Source of the DNA: Solirubrobacterales bacterium
GTDB lineage: Bacteria; Actinomycetota; Thermoleophilia; Solirubrobacterales; Solirubrobacteraceae
Assembly: GCA_026392325.1 (NCBI GenBank)
Contig: JAPLCH010000202.1
Coordinates: 1 to 8,350 of the forward strand
Length of the DNA: 8,350 nucleotides
Direction: 5' to 3'
The notes beneath the pieces were generated by a model, which made no database searches, had not been told where the DNA came from, and saw only the letters and a program-made list of their open reading frames with translations. Below are positions 1 to 7,510 of the stretch, one piece after another (position 1 is the first letter of the stretch; each line of letters starts with the position of its first letter). A program made the translations under genes and the position numbers.

Positions 1-789
1 AAGGAGCACTATGTTCGGGAGATGGGCAGCGCAGGCAAGTTCGCTGCTGCCATCCTCGAGACCCTTCCGTTGAAGGCGCTCTATCGGGACACAACCTTTT
101 TGACAGTCTCTGACTCAACTGCTGACGAGATCGCCGGCCACGGGATTGCGCTGAATCAGATTCATGTTGCCCACAACGGAGTTGATACGGCAACGCTCTC
201 TCCCGGCGTAAAGGCGGATGTCCCAACGATTCTCTATCTGGGTCGGCTTAAACGCTACAAGCGCATTGAGTTCCTACTTGATGCTCTGGAGCTGGTCCCC
301 GAGGCGATTCTTGAAATAGCCGGCGATGGTGACCACAGGGAAGCAATTGAGTCCGAGATAGCAAGGCGTGGTCTGCGCAACCGCGTGCGAATGCACGGCT
401 TTGTCAGCGAGGAGGAGAAGCTGGATCTACTTCAGCGCGCCTGGCTGAATGTGACGGCCTCCTCAGTTGAGGGCTGGTCACTGGTTGCGCTCGAGGCAGC
501 AGCTTGCGGAACTCCGACGGTCGCGATGCGCGTGGGAGGGCTTCGGGAAGCAGTAGTTGACAACAGCACGGGACTGCTCTCCGACAGTCGGATGCAGCTT
601 GCTTCAAACATTCAGAAGCTCCTCCTGGACGATGACTTGCGAGCCCAGATGGCGGAGGCTGCTCGGGTCAGGGCAGATAGCTTCGCCTGGGAGCGGACTG
701 CCAGTCAGACAATTGAGGCATTCCGACTCGCCATCGCGGCACATTCACCAACTGCTGATGGTGGCATCGCGCGGCGGCTCTCGCGATGA
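1..789 (+). CDS. GT4 family glycosyltransferase, 5'-truncated by window edge
   Basis: The frame is open from base 1 (Lys-Glu-His-Tyr...) through the ATG at 22, so 262 C-terminal residues are visible and the N-terminal Rossmann domain lies mostly outside the window. This is a retaining GT-B glycosyltransferase that would move sugar from a nucleotide donor to a glycan or lipid acceptor at the cytoplasmic face. Counting from the Met at 22, the seen motifs are: the inter-domain segment LTVSDST (27-33), HNGVD (51-55), the donor-phosphate motif GRLKRYK (74-80), GDGD (101-104), and the EX7E motif from E150 to E158 followed by AACGTPTVA. GGLREAV and the TGLL motif follow. These are the standard GT4 C-domain hallmarks in the right order. 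The donor and acceptor cannot be read from sequence. It is translationally coupled to the methyltransferase gene by an ATGA overlap, and the two probably act on the same glycan. Family assignment is secure; the specific function is unknown. Confidence 0.93.
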   Translation, partial: KEHYVREMGSAGKFAAAILETLPLKALYRDTTFLTVSDSTADEIAGHGIALNQIHVAHNGVDTATLSPGVKADVPTILYLGRLKRYKRIEFLLDALELVPEAILEIAGDGDHREAIESEIARRGLRNRVRMHGFVSEEEKLDLLQRAWLNVTASSVEGWSLVALEAAACGTPTVAMRVGGLREAVVDNSTGLLSDSRMQLASNIQKLLLDDDLRAQMAEAARVRADSFAWERTASQTIEAFRLAIAAHSPTADGGIARRLSR

Positions 790-1517
790 CCGCCAGCAGA
801 AAAGGTATCGCGCACTTCAGGGAGTACTGGGACCTGTTTCGCAAGGAGCAGACAGAGCCGGAGCCCTTTTACACTCGGATCGCAGCGGACACGGCTGACG
901 TCCTGGAGGACCGCCATGGGAAGGTGGCCGGTCTCAGGATCCTTGACGTGGGCTGTGGTGCGGGTTGGTACACCGCTGAGCTCCGCAACCGCGGGGCTGA
1001 TGTACTGCCCGTGGATCTCGACCCGGGCGAGCTCGCACTTGCCGGTGCTCCGCCTGAGGGTGCCCTGATTGCCGACGCCGCGGATCTTCCTCTGGACGAC
1101 CGTTCCGTTGACGCGGTGCTGTGCTCCAATCTCTTGGAACACTGCTCCCGCGCACCTGAAGTCATTGATGAGATCGCCCGCATACTTAAACCGGGGGGCT
1201 GGGCTTACGTCTCATGGACAAACTGGTATTCCCCATGGGGAGGCCATCTCTATGCGCCGTACCACTATCTCGGGCCGCGATTTGGAACCTGGCTTCACGA
1301 TCGGATCCACGGCAAGCCGGAGAAGAACGTGATCTATGAAGGACTATGGCCAGTCCACATTTCAACGATTTTGCGCAGGGTCAAGTCTCATTCCGACCTG
1401 GTGATCGAAAAGGTTGAGCCGCGCTACTGGCCGCGCCTTTCGTTCATCAGTCGGATTCCTGTGGTTCGCGAGTTGCTGTCGTGGAACTGCGTCATTCACC
1501 TGAGCCGCGTCGACTGA
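786..1517 (+). CDS. Class I SAM-dependent methyltransferase (Methyltransf_11 type), glycan-locus associated
   Basis: This 243-residue soluble enzyme has the Rossmann-like methyltransferase core. Motif I is ILDVGCGAG (52-60) and binds SAM. The acidic residue after strand 2 is D77 in PVDLD. The motif II/III region is DAADLPLDDRSVDAVLCSNLLEH (98-119), and the motif before the last core strand is LKPGG (134-138). The half after the core (WTNWYSPWGGHLYAPYHYLG, 144-163) is rich in aromatic residues and His and probably forms the acceptor pocket. I recall similar WSPWGGH-type segments in actinobacterial methyltransferases next to envelope glycosyltransferases. The ATG at 786 lies in an ATGA overlap with the GT4 stop and has no clear Shine-Dalgarno sequence, which fits translational coupling. 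Its last 26 bp overlap the 3' end of the convergent AftD-like gene. Sugar O-methylation is a reasonable inference, but the substrate is unknown and lipid or small-molecule acceptors cannot be excluded. Confidence 0.92.
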   Translation: MTASRKGIAHFREYWDLFRKEQTEPEPFYTRIAADTADVLEDRHGKVAGLRILDVGCGAGWYTAELRNRGADVLPVDLDPGELALAGAPPEGALIADAADLPLDDRSVDAVLCSNLLEHCSRAPEVIDEIARILKPGGWAYVSWTNWYSPWGGHLYAPYHYLGPRFGTWLHDRIHGKPEKNVIYEGLWPVHISTILRRVKSHSDLVIEKVEPRYWPRLSFISRIPVVRELLSWNCVIHLSRVD

Positions 1518-4500
1518 GTTTCTTCAGCTTTACGGTCGCTCTGATGCGACGAATGCTCCAACGGCCGGCCCTTGGGTGAGTGGACCAGCGGATACGTAGT
1601 GCGGTCAGCAGTGCCCCGCACCCTGCCAAGAGGATGGCGGCAGTCGCAAGCCAGTGTTCACTGATCAGGTCCACCGCGTAGTAGAAGTTGCCACCGTTCT
1701 TATTTGCGGGCAGCTGTGCGAGGTAGCCAAGGGGAACAAGCGCAAGTGCACCGAAAGCCAGGGTGTAGAGCCGCCTCACATTTACGCCCCACAGTCCAAG
1801 GAACAGGGCGAGCAGGGCCACTGGGGGTCCCACTCGGAGGGCGAACACGGCGGCTGCCAGCCCGCCCGCGATAAGTGGAGCAGTTGCGGCAAAGCCTTGC
1901 TTGGCGTGAGCGAGGGGATCGTTACCGGGCGCATCGTGCAGCTCGGGAATGATCATGTCTGGAGCACCGCTCAGCCGCCTGCGGCGTGTTGCCAAGAGAC
2001 TTGCGCAGAGGATTAGTGCAAAGACCCCAGTTGCGCCGGCGGAGGCGAGATACGCATTGGTTGCAGTCGTCTGTGGAGTGAAGGTGAACTTCGCAACCTT
2101 GCACTTCGGCCCGACAGGCCATCCGGCTGCAAATCCGTCAATAACGCGTGGGTCGCCCAGGTCGTGAATGTGGTTCTTATCCGGGCCACAGGCTGCTCGC
2201 CAACCAAGGCTCATGCTCTCTGCCCTTACGAGCCAACCAGGTCCGTTGAAGGAAACATGAGCAAATCCATCCGAGTCTGTATTGGGGGACAGAACGGATG
2301 CAACGGTTGGCTTGGGCTGCGGCCGCGGTGGCGTCGAGGCGAGCTTCAGGTGGTCTATGCGCATTACCGGGCCTGCCGGTGTCGTGATCGCATTTGGTCC
2401 ACCTGCAAGCGAAAGCTCTCTTTGTGAGCCACATGTTTGGAAGGCCATTGGGCGACCCCCGTCAAGTTGGGCGACAGTGCCCTTGACCAACCCGAGCACT
2501 GTGGTGTCGTTGCCGATGATGCTCAGCTGTCCGCATCTCGTCGCGAAGGTTCCCGTCCTCCTTGGACGCGGCGGGTTGAGCCCAGGGACAACAATTTCCC
2601 GGATTGCAACCGCTGGGAGGAGCCTGAACGACCCTGGCCCATTGGGGACCGCAGCCTTGACCACATCAATCCGAACTGACCGTGCTCGGACTGGTCTGGG
2701 GAGCTTGACCGTTCCGTCACTCGCGACCTTGATCAGGCCGGTGGCGAGACCATCAAAGGTGACTTTGACGACCGTTGGTCTTGCATAGAGCGGCAAGTCC
2801 GGGACAAGTCTCATTGACGAGATTCGCTTCGGCGCCGGGGAATTCCAAGAGATCCACGGCTTGATTCCCGTCCTGAATTCGCCAACCCACGCGGTTTTGG
2901 AGCTTGAGTCAAATGCTGATGACGCGCGGTTGATGGGGAGTCCTTCAAAGCGAGGAGACCCAGCGAATCTCCACCCTCGTTTGAGTCCGACCAGAGCATC
3001 AAATTTGGGGTCGGGAGTCCACGGTGCGCTGCTCGCCCAACCAGTTGGCCTGAACATTCTGGGCGTCGGAACATTGACCAAGCGCTTGATGGACTGTTCT
3101 GCGTCAAACGTGGCCTGCGGATCACCCGTTGGAACAGGGCCACCGTAGGCCCCGGACTCGTGGTACGGGTCAGAGGCTGTCTGGCGTGACAGGAGAACAT
3201 CAATTGGGTTGTGGGAGAGGTTCATGCCGGCGATCGCCTTGGCTGCCCAGATTGGTGTTCGTAGCCATTCGCGAATACCAACTCTGGGGATTTGAATCTC
3301 GTCAATGCCACCAAGGTCAATGCCGCCGAATGTGGAGGTGTGAGTGATGCGGATTCGGATCTTGGAAACTGCGGTGTCGCCCACTCCGACCGTGTTCCAG
3401 CCGGGCATCAGCTTGATGTCTCGTTCTGGGCCGCCGTTGATGGACATCGCAATTCTGGTTGTTTGAACGAGGCCGTCGCGGTGGGGGTGGATCCGGATGG
3501 TTTTCACCTGAACGGGCTTCTTGAGCCCGACTTCGATCCATCGGTCAGCAGGTAGGAAGTCGGCTGGCGTCCAAGTGGTCTTGAGGTCTCCATCCAAGGC
3601 GGCGTATGGCCTGGCTTCGGGACGGAGGAGGAGCTGTGGGCCCTCTGGGTTGGTCACGTAGTCAACGCCGGTATAGACGGCAACAGTTTGTTTGGAGTGC
3701 CCGATGCCTTCGAAGAGGGCGTAAGACGGAACATCGGGTGAGATCTTGTCTCGTGCAGAGAGGACCGTGCCTTGGTCGTGAGTTGTTCGGGTGGCAAGCA
3801 CGGTCTGGCGGCGGTTGTTGTCGGTGATGATTAGGGATGCCCCGTTGTGAACCAGGTTTCGAATCTGTCGTGCAGTCTGGTCACCGGTAAAGAGGATTGC
3901 TTGCGTGTGCGGAACGAGATTTGCCGCGGCTAGTTCCGTGATCGCGTTTGCGTCGCCGCTGACCAGAACTGAGTCTTTGCGGGAGTGGGCTCGGATGAGT
4001 CCGGGCGCGGTGCTCGCGTTTGTGTCGAGCGCGTATCGGCGGATGGCTGGGAGTTGAATGGCTTTTCCACCTCGACCAACAGCCGGCGGAACAAGCACCT
4101 TCGGCCCGTAAGTCTTGGTTGGCGTTTGCAGGATGGCCTCGCCGCGCAGTGCCTCCACCGCACTTGCCGCGTCAATCTCGCCTGACGCTTCCGGTTTGCC
4201 GTCGGCTGCAATGAGCACTTGCTGAACGCCCAGCAGCTTGAGCAGGCTGTCCAGCTGTCCAGGGACCAGGCGCCGCTGCTGAACGAGGTTGTCGACTGCA
4301 GTCAGAAGCTGGGAGCTGTGAGCGTCGGAGTATCGAACTGCATAGCGCTGGGCGACCGGCGTCCTTGTAATGGCTGGCGCGACCGGGTCGAATGTGGCGC
4401 CCCAGCTGTAAACGCCAAACTGCTGTCCGGGAAGGATCATCGCCCGGTACCCCGGCGTGGTCTGCTTGTCAAGATCCGATGCTGCCTGGCGCCAGTACGA

Positions 4501-6009
4501 GGGGACGTCCTTGTAGGCAAGCTGAGAGTCGATGGCTTTGCCATTGAACATTGGCCATCCGAAGGTGACTGGGAGCAGGACCAGCCCGGCAAGGATCGCC
4601 CTTCGGGCACCAACGGTTGAGGCTCTGCGGAGCATTTCGGCGCCGCCGGCACCAACGAGGCAGGACAGGGCCAGCGCCAGGAGCGGAGCGGCCTTGTAGG
4701 TGGTCCTCAGGATCTGTAGGAGTGGAATGCCGTAGTAGGCCTTGATCAGGAGGGTGTAAAGCGGCTTGCCAGGGGGGAAGCCGACGGCCATGATTGTGGA
4801 GGCACCAACGGCCAGGAGGACGAAGAATGGAACGTATGGTCGCTTCCAGATCCTGGAGAGCGCGCCGAAGGCAACGAGTGGAACAGCGAAGCTTGCTGCC
4901 ACAAGGAAAGGCGCGAACAGGTACACCGTGGTCGGTGGCACTACTGGTCGACCGGCGCCGAAGCCAATCTGGAAGTAGCTGATCCAGTAGCCGAGTAGGC
5001 GAAGCGACTCGGAGACACTGTTTGTGGCCCAAATGGTTGAGGGCTGTTCGGTGAACGACAGGAAGTCGGCGCCGAATTTGCTCTGCAACGTGACCGGGAT
5101 TGCCCACCAGAGCGACAGGCCGGCGACGCAGAGCATGGTCCTCCAGAGGAACGACCAGGCAGCTCTTCTTGAGCGGCCGATCACAGCAACTTCGTAGCCG
5201 ACGAGCAGCAGTGGGGCCAGCAGCACCCAGATCAGCACGGCAGCGTTCACGCCGCCGCCACCGATCGCTACGAGCAGTCCTCCGGCTACTGGCCAGCGCC
5301 ACCTGCGTGGCTCAAGTACCCCGCGGTGGGCGGCAACAAGGAGCCAGGGGAGAACGGCATACGCGAGGAGAGTGACCGTTCCTCGGTTGAGCTGTGTGAC
5401 TACATAAGGGTTGAAGGTGAAGACCAGGCCTGCGAGCAGACGAGCCGCACCATCGTGCCGATCCCAGAGTGCGCCGATCAGACGGGAAACTCCGATTGCC
5501 CCACCGACGAGAATCAGGGCGAGCCAAACGCGTTGAACGATCCACATCGGTATCCCTGCCGCGGCACCTCCGGCGTAGAACGGAGCCATCGGGAACAGGT
5601 AGCCGACGAACTGGCCGCTCTGTACATGTCCGAGGTCGTAGGTTTGTGACCAGACGTCCACCACGCGACTGAGGAACAGGATTGGATCCGCGGTCAGGTC
5701 GCTTCGCGAGTCGGTAAACATCAGCCCTGGGCGCTGCAGGAAGGTCATTGTGGTCGCCGCAACGATCAGCAGCCGTTCTGCCCACTTGGGCGTCAGCGGG
5801 ATTCTTGCTGGGGTTACCTGTGTTTCTGTGAGGGGAGCGGGCTGAGTGGTAGGAGCGGCTACCTCACCGATTTCGATCAAGCCAACTGATGCAGTGGTTT
5901 CCGCTGCGATCAGCGGTTCTACGCTTGCTGGTACGACAGCGGTCTCTTCTTGAGGCAGGCCCTCCTGGCCAGCCTCGCGTTCACCTCCTGTGCGCGGTGA
6001 GGTGCTCAC
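1492..6009 (-). CDS. aftD: AftD-like alpha-(1->3)-arabinofuranosyltransferase (DUF3367), multidomain membrane protein
   Basis: This 1505-residue protein has the AftD architecture. Residues 1-75 are a hydrophilic Pro/Thr/Glu/Ala-rich tail. Residues 76-480 form the multi-spanning GT-C core, with the first periplasmic loop at 98-145 (acidic D100/D104 and the signature GQFVGYLFPMAPF, 132-144) and FTFNPYVVTQLNRGT (197-211). Residues 500-760 form a large extracytoplasmic region. Two discoidin (F5/8 C)-like sugar-binding modules follow at roughly 785-905 (ALDGDLKTTW) and 1020-1140 (SAFDSSSKTAWVG). A further domain has four cysteines (C1159, C1193, C1274, C1303) that could form disulfides. About four more membrane segments lie between 1318 and 1470. 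Mycobacterial AftD is about 1400 residues and adds alpha-(1->3) arabinofuranose branches to arabinan from decaprenyl-phosphate arabinose. Family membership is strong; the exact linkage made here is inferred. The GTG start is chosen because of the AAGGAG site 6 nt upstream and the GTGA overlap with the preceding GT-C gene. The symbol marks homology only. Confidence 0.9.
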   Translation of the reverse strand: MSTSPRTGGEREAGQEGLPQEETAVVPASVEPLIAAETTASVGLIEIGEVAAPTTQPAPLTETQVTPARIPLTPKWAERLLIVAATTMTFLQRPGLMFTDSRSDLTADPILFLSRVVDVWSQTYDLGHVQSGQFVGYLFPMAPFYAGGAAAGIPMWIVQRVWLALILVGGAIGVSRLIGALWDRHDGAARLLAGLVFTFNPYVVTQLNRGTVTLLAYAVLPWLLVAAHRGVLEPRRWRWPVAGGLLVAIGGGGVNAAVLIWVLLAPLLLVGYEVAVIGRSRRAAWSFLWRTMLCVAGLSLWWAIPVTLQSKFGADFLSFTEQPSTIWATNSVSESLRLLGYWISYFQIGFGAGRPVVPPTTVYLFAPFLVAASFAVPLVAFGALSRIWKRPYVPFFVLLAVGASTIMAVGFPPGKPLYTLLIKAYYGIPLLQILRTTYKAAPLLALALSCLVGAGGAEMLRRASTVGARRAILAGLVLLPVTFGWPMFNGKAIDSQLAYKDVPSYWRQAASDLDKQTTPGYRAMILPGQQFGVYSWGATFDPVAPAITRTPVAQRYAVRYSDAHSSQLLTAVDNLVQQRRLVPGQLDSLLKLLGVQQVLIAADGKPEASGEIDAASAVEALRGEAILQTPTKTYGPKVLVPPAVGRGGKAIQLPAIRRYALDTNASTAPGLIRAHSRKDSVLVSGDANAITELAAANLVPHTQAILFTGDQTARQIRNLVHNGASLIITDNNRRQTVLATRTTHDQGTVLSARDKISPDVPSYALFEGIGHSKQTVAVYTGVDYVTNPEGPQLLLRPEARPYAALDGDLKTTWTPADFLPADRWIEVGLKKPVQVKTIRIHPHRDGLVQTTRIAMSINGGPERDIKLMPGWNTVGVGDTAVSKIRIRITHTSTFGGIDLGGIDEIQIPRVGIREWLRTPIWAAKAIAGMNLSHNPIDVLLSRQTASDPYHESGAYGGPVPTGDPQATFDAEQSIKRLVNVPTPRMFRPTGWASSAPWTPDPKFDALVGLKRGWRFAGSPRFEGLPINRASSAFDSSSKTAWVGEFRTGIKPWISWNSPAPKRISSMRLVPDLPLYARPTVVKVTFDGLATGLIKVASDGTVKLPRPVRARSVRIDVVKAAVPNGPGSFRLLPAVAIREIVVPGLNPPRPRRTGTFATRCGQLSIIGNDTTVLGLVKGTVAQLDGGRPMAFQTCGSQRELSLAGGPNAITTPAGPVMRIDHLKLASTPPRPQPKPTVASVLSPNTDSDGFAHVSFNGPGWLVRAESMSLGWRAACGPDKNHIHDLGDPRVIDGFAAGWPVGPKCKVAKFTFTPQTTATNAYLASAGATGVFALILCASLLATRRRRLSGAPDMIIPELHDAPGNDPLAHAKQGFAATAPLIAGGLAAAVFALRVGPPVALLALFLGLWGVNVRRLYTLAFGALALVPLGYLAQLPANKNGGNFYYAVDLISEHWLATAAILLAGCGALLTALRIRWSTHPRAGRWSIRRIRATVKLKKLSRRGSGE

Positions 6010-7340
6010 TCAGTGCTCCTTGACGCGTCGAGTCGTCGGCGGCGAACTGCGACCATCTGCGCCACTAGTGGAGCGGCCACAAGCATCATCAGTGGTTCCA
6101 TTGGCACGTGGTAGCGGAACTGGCCGTAGAGCACCACGGAGTAGAGAAGGAAGCTGAATGCGATGTAGGCGATCGCTGCTCGGAGCACGCTGTTGCGGAA
6201 CACGCTTCGCCCAAAGACCGCGAGCGCTGATCCGAAGAGCGTCAGCAGAACAAACCAACCCATGTCGGCAATGGTGCCAAGGCGCTCGGCCCACTCATGG
6301 TTCAACGGCTTCTTTCCGTTCCCAGTCTTGTTGACCCAGTAGTAGATGGAACCGCCGTCGCCCTCTGCGATGCCCAGCATCCTCCACGGGATCAGCGCAA
6401 GGTCTTGCAAGGGGTGGGCTTTGATCCAGTTCATGGCGTCTTTTTGGAGGAGCTTGCTTTGGTCAATTTGGTAGAAGCGGCCGCTGGACGGACCGGCCTG
6501 AGCTGTCAATGAGGGAGGCGGGTAACTCTGCTTTCCGGTGGCGGTGGCGTTGTGTCCCGACCAGAAGGTCGAGCCGAAGTTTGTGCTTACGGGTATGAAC
6601 CTGTGGAACGTTGAGTAGTTGCGCATTGTCCAAGGAAGAACGCAGAGGACGGCAACTCCCAAAACAACGGCAATTCGCTCTGCGAGCTGACGTCTTGGAA
6701 TTCTTGGCAACCATGCGGCGAGCGGCATCAGCAGCAGAATTGGCCCCTCTCCGCGGGTCAGGGTCGCGATTCCCATGACGACGCCTGCCATCGCAGCTGT
6801 CTGGATCGTGGGTTCTCTGGAGGCAAGGATCCAGAGCATTGTCAGCAGGATGATCACGAAGAACGGCTCGGACATGAGCACGTCAGTGAAGAAGATTTGG
6901 GCTGGCATTATCGCCATTGCGATCGCGCAGAAGCGGGCTTCGATTTTCCCGAACGACTTCTCGGCTATCGCGTAGATCAGTGGAACGGCTGCAGCGCCAA
7001 GGGTGGCGTTGAGGAATTCTCCGGCAAGCGGGTTGGATCCAGTGAATCTGTAGAGCAGTGAGAGGAGGAACGGATAGCCAGGTGGCCACTGACCGAACGG
7101 CCGCCCGTCAAGGGTGGAGAAGCCCTTTCCGTCTGCTGCCATAGCCGCAACGGAGTGGTAAAAGAATGCGTCGTTGAAGGCGAAGTTGTTGCCGCGTTGG
7201 ATGCTGAGAATGACAATGATGCGGAACAGAAACGCGAGTCCTGTGATGACAAACAGGAAGCGGGCATCGGGTCGGGCCGCAATTCGCCCGACACGACTGC
7301 TTAGGGCACCTCCACCCCCTGCTTGAGAAACCGTCCCCAC
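6006..7340 (-). CDS. GT-C fold glycosyltransferase, GT39/ArnT-like integral membrane protein
   Basis: This 444-residue protein has about ten predicted membrane segments (first near 27-47, last near 413-430). Members of the family use polyprenyl-phosphate sugars and act on the outer face of the cytoplasmic membrane. Seen motifs: an acidic residue in the first outer loop (N56-D57, followed by AFFYHSVA), QWPPGYP (84-90), which is the PGYP-like turn of ArnT-type enzymes, MSEP (156-159), TRGEGP (195-200), and a large outer loop at about 240-355 with aromatic and Asn-rich stretches. The C-terminal motif GQFRYHVPMEP (406-416) resembles the R-x-P-x-x-P ending common in this group. GTG at 7340 is the only canonical start before the first membrane segment, because an in-frame TGA lies three codons upstream. 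The gene is first in the minus-strand unit and its stop overlaps the AftD-like start (GTGA). Acting with AftD on the same glycan is likely; the sugar it moves is unknown. Confidence 0.9.
   Translation of the reverse strand: MGTVSQAGGGGALSSRVGRIAARPDARFLFVITGLAFLFRIIVILSIQRGNNFAFNDAFFYHSVAAMAADGKGFSTLDGRPFGQWPPGYPFLLSLLYRFTGSNPLAGEFLNATLGAAAVPLIYAIAEKSFGKIEARFCAIAMAIMPAQIFFTDVLMSEPFFVIILLTMLWILASREPTIQTAAMAGVVMGIATLTRGEGPILLLMPLAAWLPRIPRRQLAERIAVVLGVAVLCVLPWTMRNYSTFHRFIPVSTNFGSTFWSGHNATATGKQSYPPPSLTAQAGPSSGRFYQIDQSKLLQKDAMNWIKAHPLQDLALIPWRMLGIAEGDGGSIYYWVNKTGNGKKPLNHEWAERLGTIADMGWFVLLTLFGSALAVFGRSVFRNSVLRAAIAYIAFSFLLYSVVLYGQFRYHVPMEPLMMLVAAPLVAQMVAVRRRRLDASRSTE
6016..6021 (-). promoter_or_regulatory. 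Shine-Dalgarno site for the AftD-like gene
   Basis: On the minus strand AAGGAG stands 6 nt before the GTG at 6009, inside the last codons of the GT-C gene. It is a strong match to the anti-Shine-Dalgarno sequence at good spacing. It fixes the GTG start and implies that the AftD-like protein can be translated efficiently from the shared transcript. Confidence 0.85.
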
Positions 7341-7358
7341 TAGACCTCAAGCCTAGTG
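7338..7358. repeat. Perfect inverted repeat over the divergent start region
   Basis: CACTAG (7338-7343), nine bases, then CTAGTG (7353-7358) form a perfect 6-bp-arm inverted repeat. The left arm contains the GTG start codon of the GT-C gene (7340-7338 on the minus strand). The right arm contains a plus-strand GTG at 7356. In the minus-strand transcript the spacer carries GAGG, the only Shine-Dalgarno-like sequence before that GTG. The repeat could be an operator for a dimeric regulator of both genes, or an mRNA stem that hides the start codon. A chance repeat of this size is possible. Confidence 0.4.
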
Positions 7359-7510
7359 CCCGCAAGGATTTCACGCGCAGGGCCTCCAGTTGGCTCAAGC
7401 GCGGTACGCTTCGTTCTCTGGTTGATTTCGGCGACAGCCCAGCAGCTTCAGATTCCAAGGCAGACGGGTTCGATGCCGCATGGGCATCAGTTGATGGTGT
7501 CGAGGGCTGG
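7356..7510 (+). other. Likely N-terminal coding part of the second methyltransferase, without an in-frame start
   Basis: The frame of the methyltransferase at 7511 stays open back to 7250, just after a TGA at 7247. Translated, the stretch from about 7361 reads RKDFTRRASSWLKRG, then FDAAWASVDGVEGW, then runs straight into MTEGQARLLW. An acidic-aromatic EGW(L/M)T segment before the first helix is typical of Methyltransf_24-like proteins, so this looks coded rather than non-coding. No ATG, GTG, TTG or ATT/ATC/ATA codon lies in frame between 7250 and 7511; only CTG at 7319 and 7418 do. The GTG at 7356 is one base out of frame. One extra C in the CCC run at 7359-7361 would join it to this frame and give a 281-residue protein. 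Confidence 0.65.

Noticed and set aside
1..61. AAGGAGCACTATG at the window start looks like a ribosome binding site and ATG start at 11
   Set aside because: That frame closes within about 16 codons, and the same bases read as Lys-Glu-His-Tyr in frame with the GT4 gene. The match with the AAGGAGCACT before the AftD-like start appears accidental.
22..789. ATG at 22 as the true start of the GT4 gene
   Set aside because: The frame is open to base 1, and a product starting here would lack the whole N-terminal GT-B domain. The gene is cut by the window edge.
705..1183. Minus-strand open frames opposite the first methyltransferase
   Set aside because: The plus-strand frame carries clear methyltransferase motifs; the opposite frames show none and have biased Arg/Ser composition.
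4469..5302. 277-codon minus-strand open frame inside the AftD-like gene
   Set aside because: It overlaps the membrane core of AftD in another frame, is rich in Arg, Ser and Pro with no recognisable domain, and is typical of an out-of-frame shadow in G+C-rich DNA.
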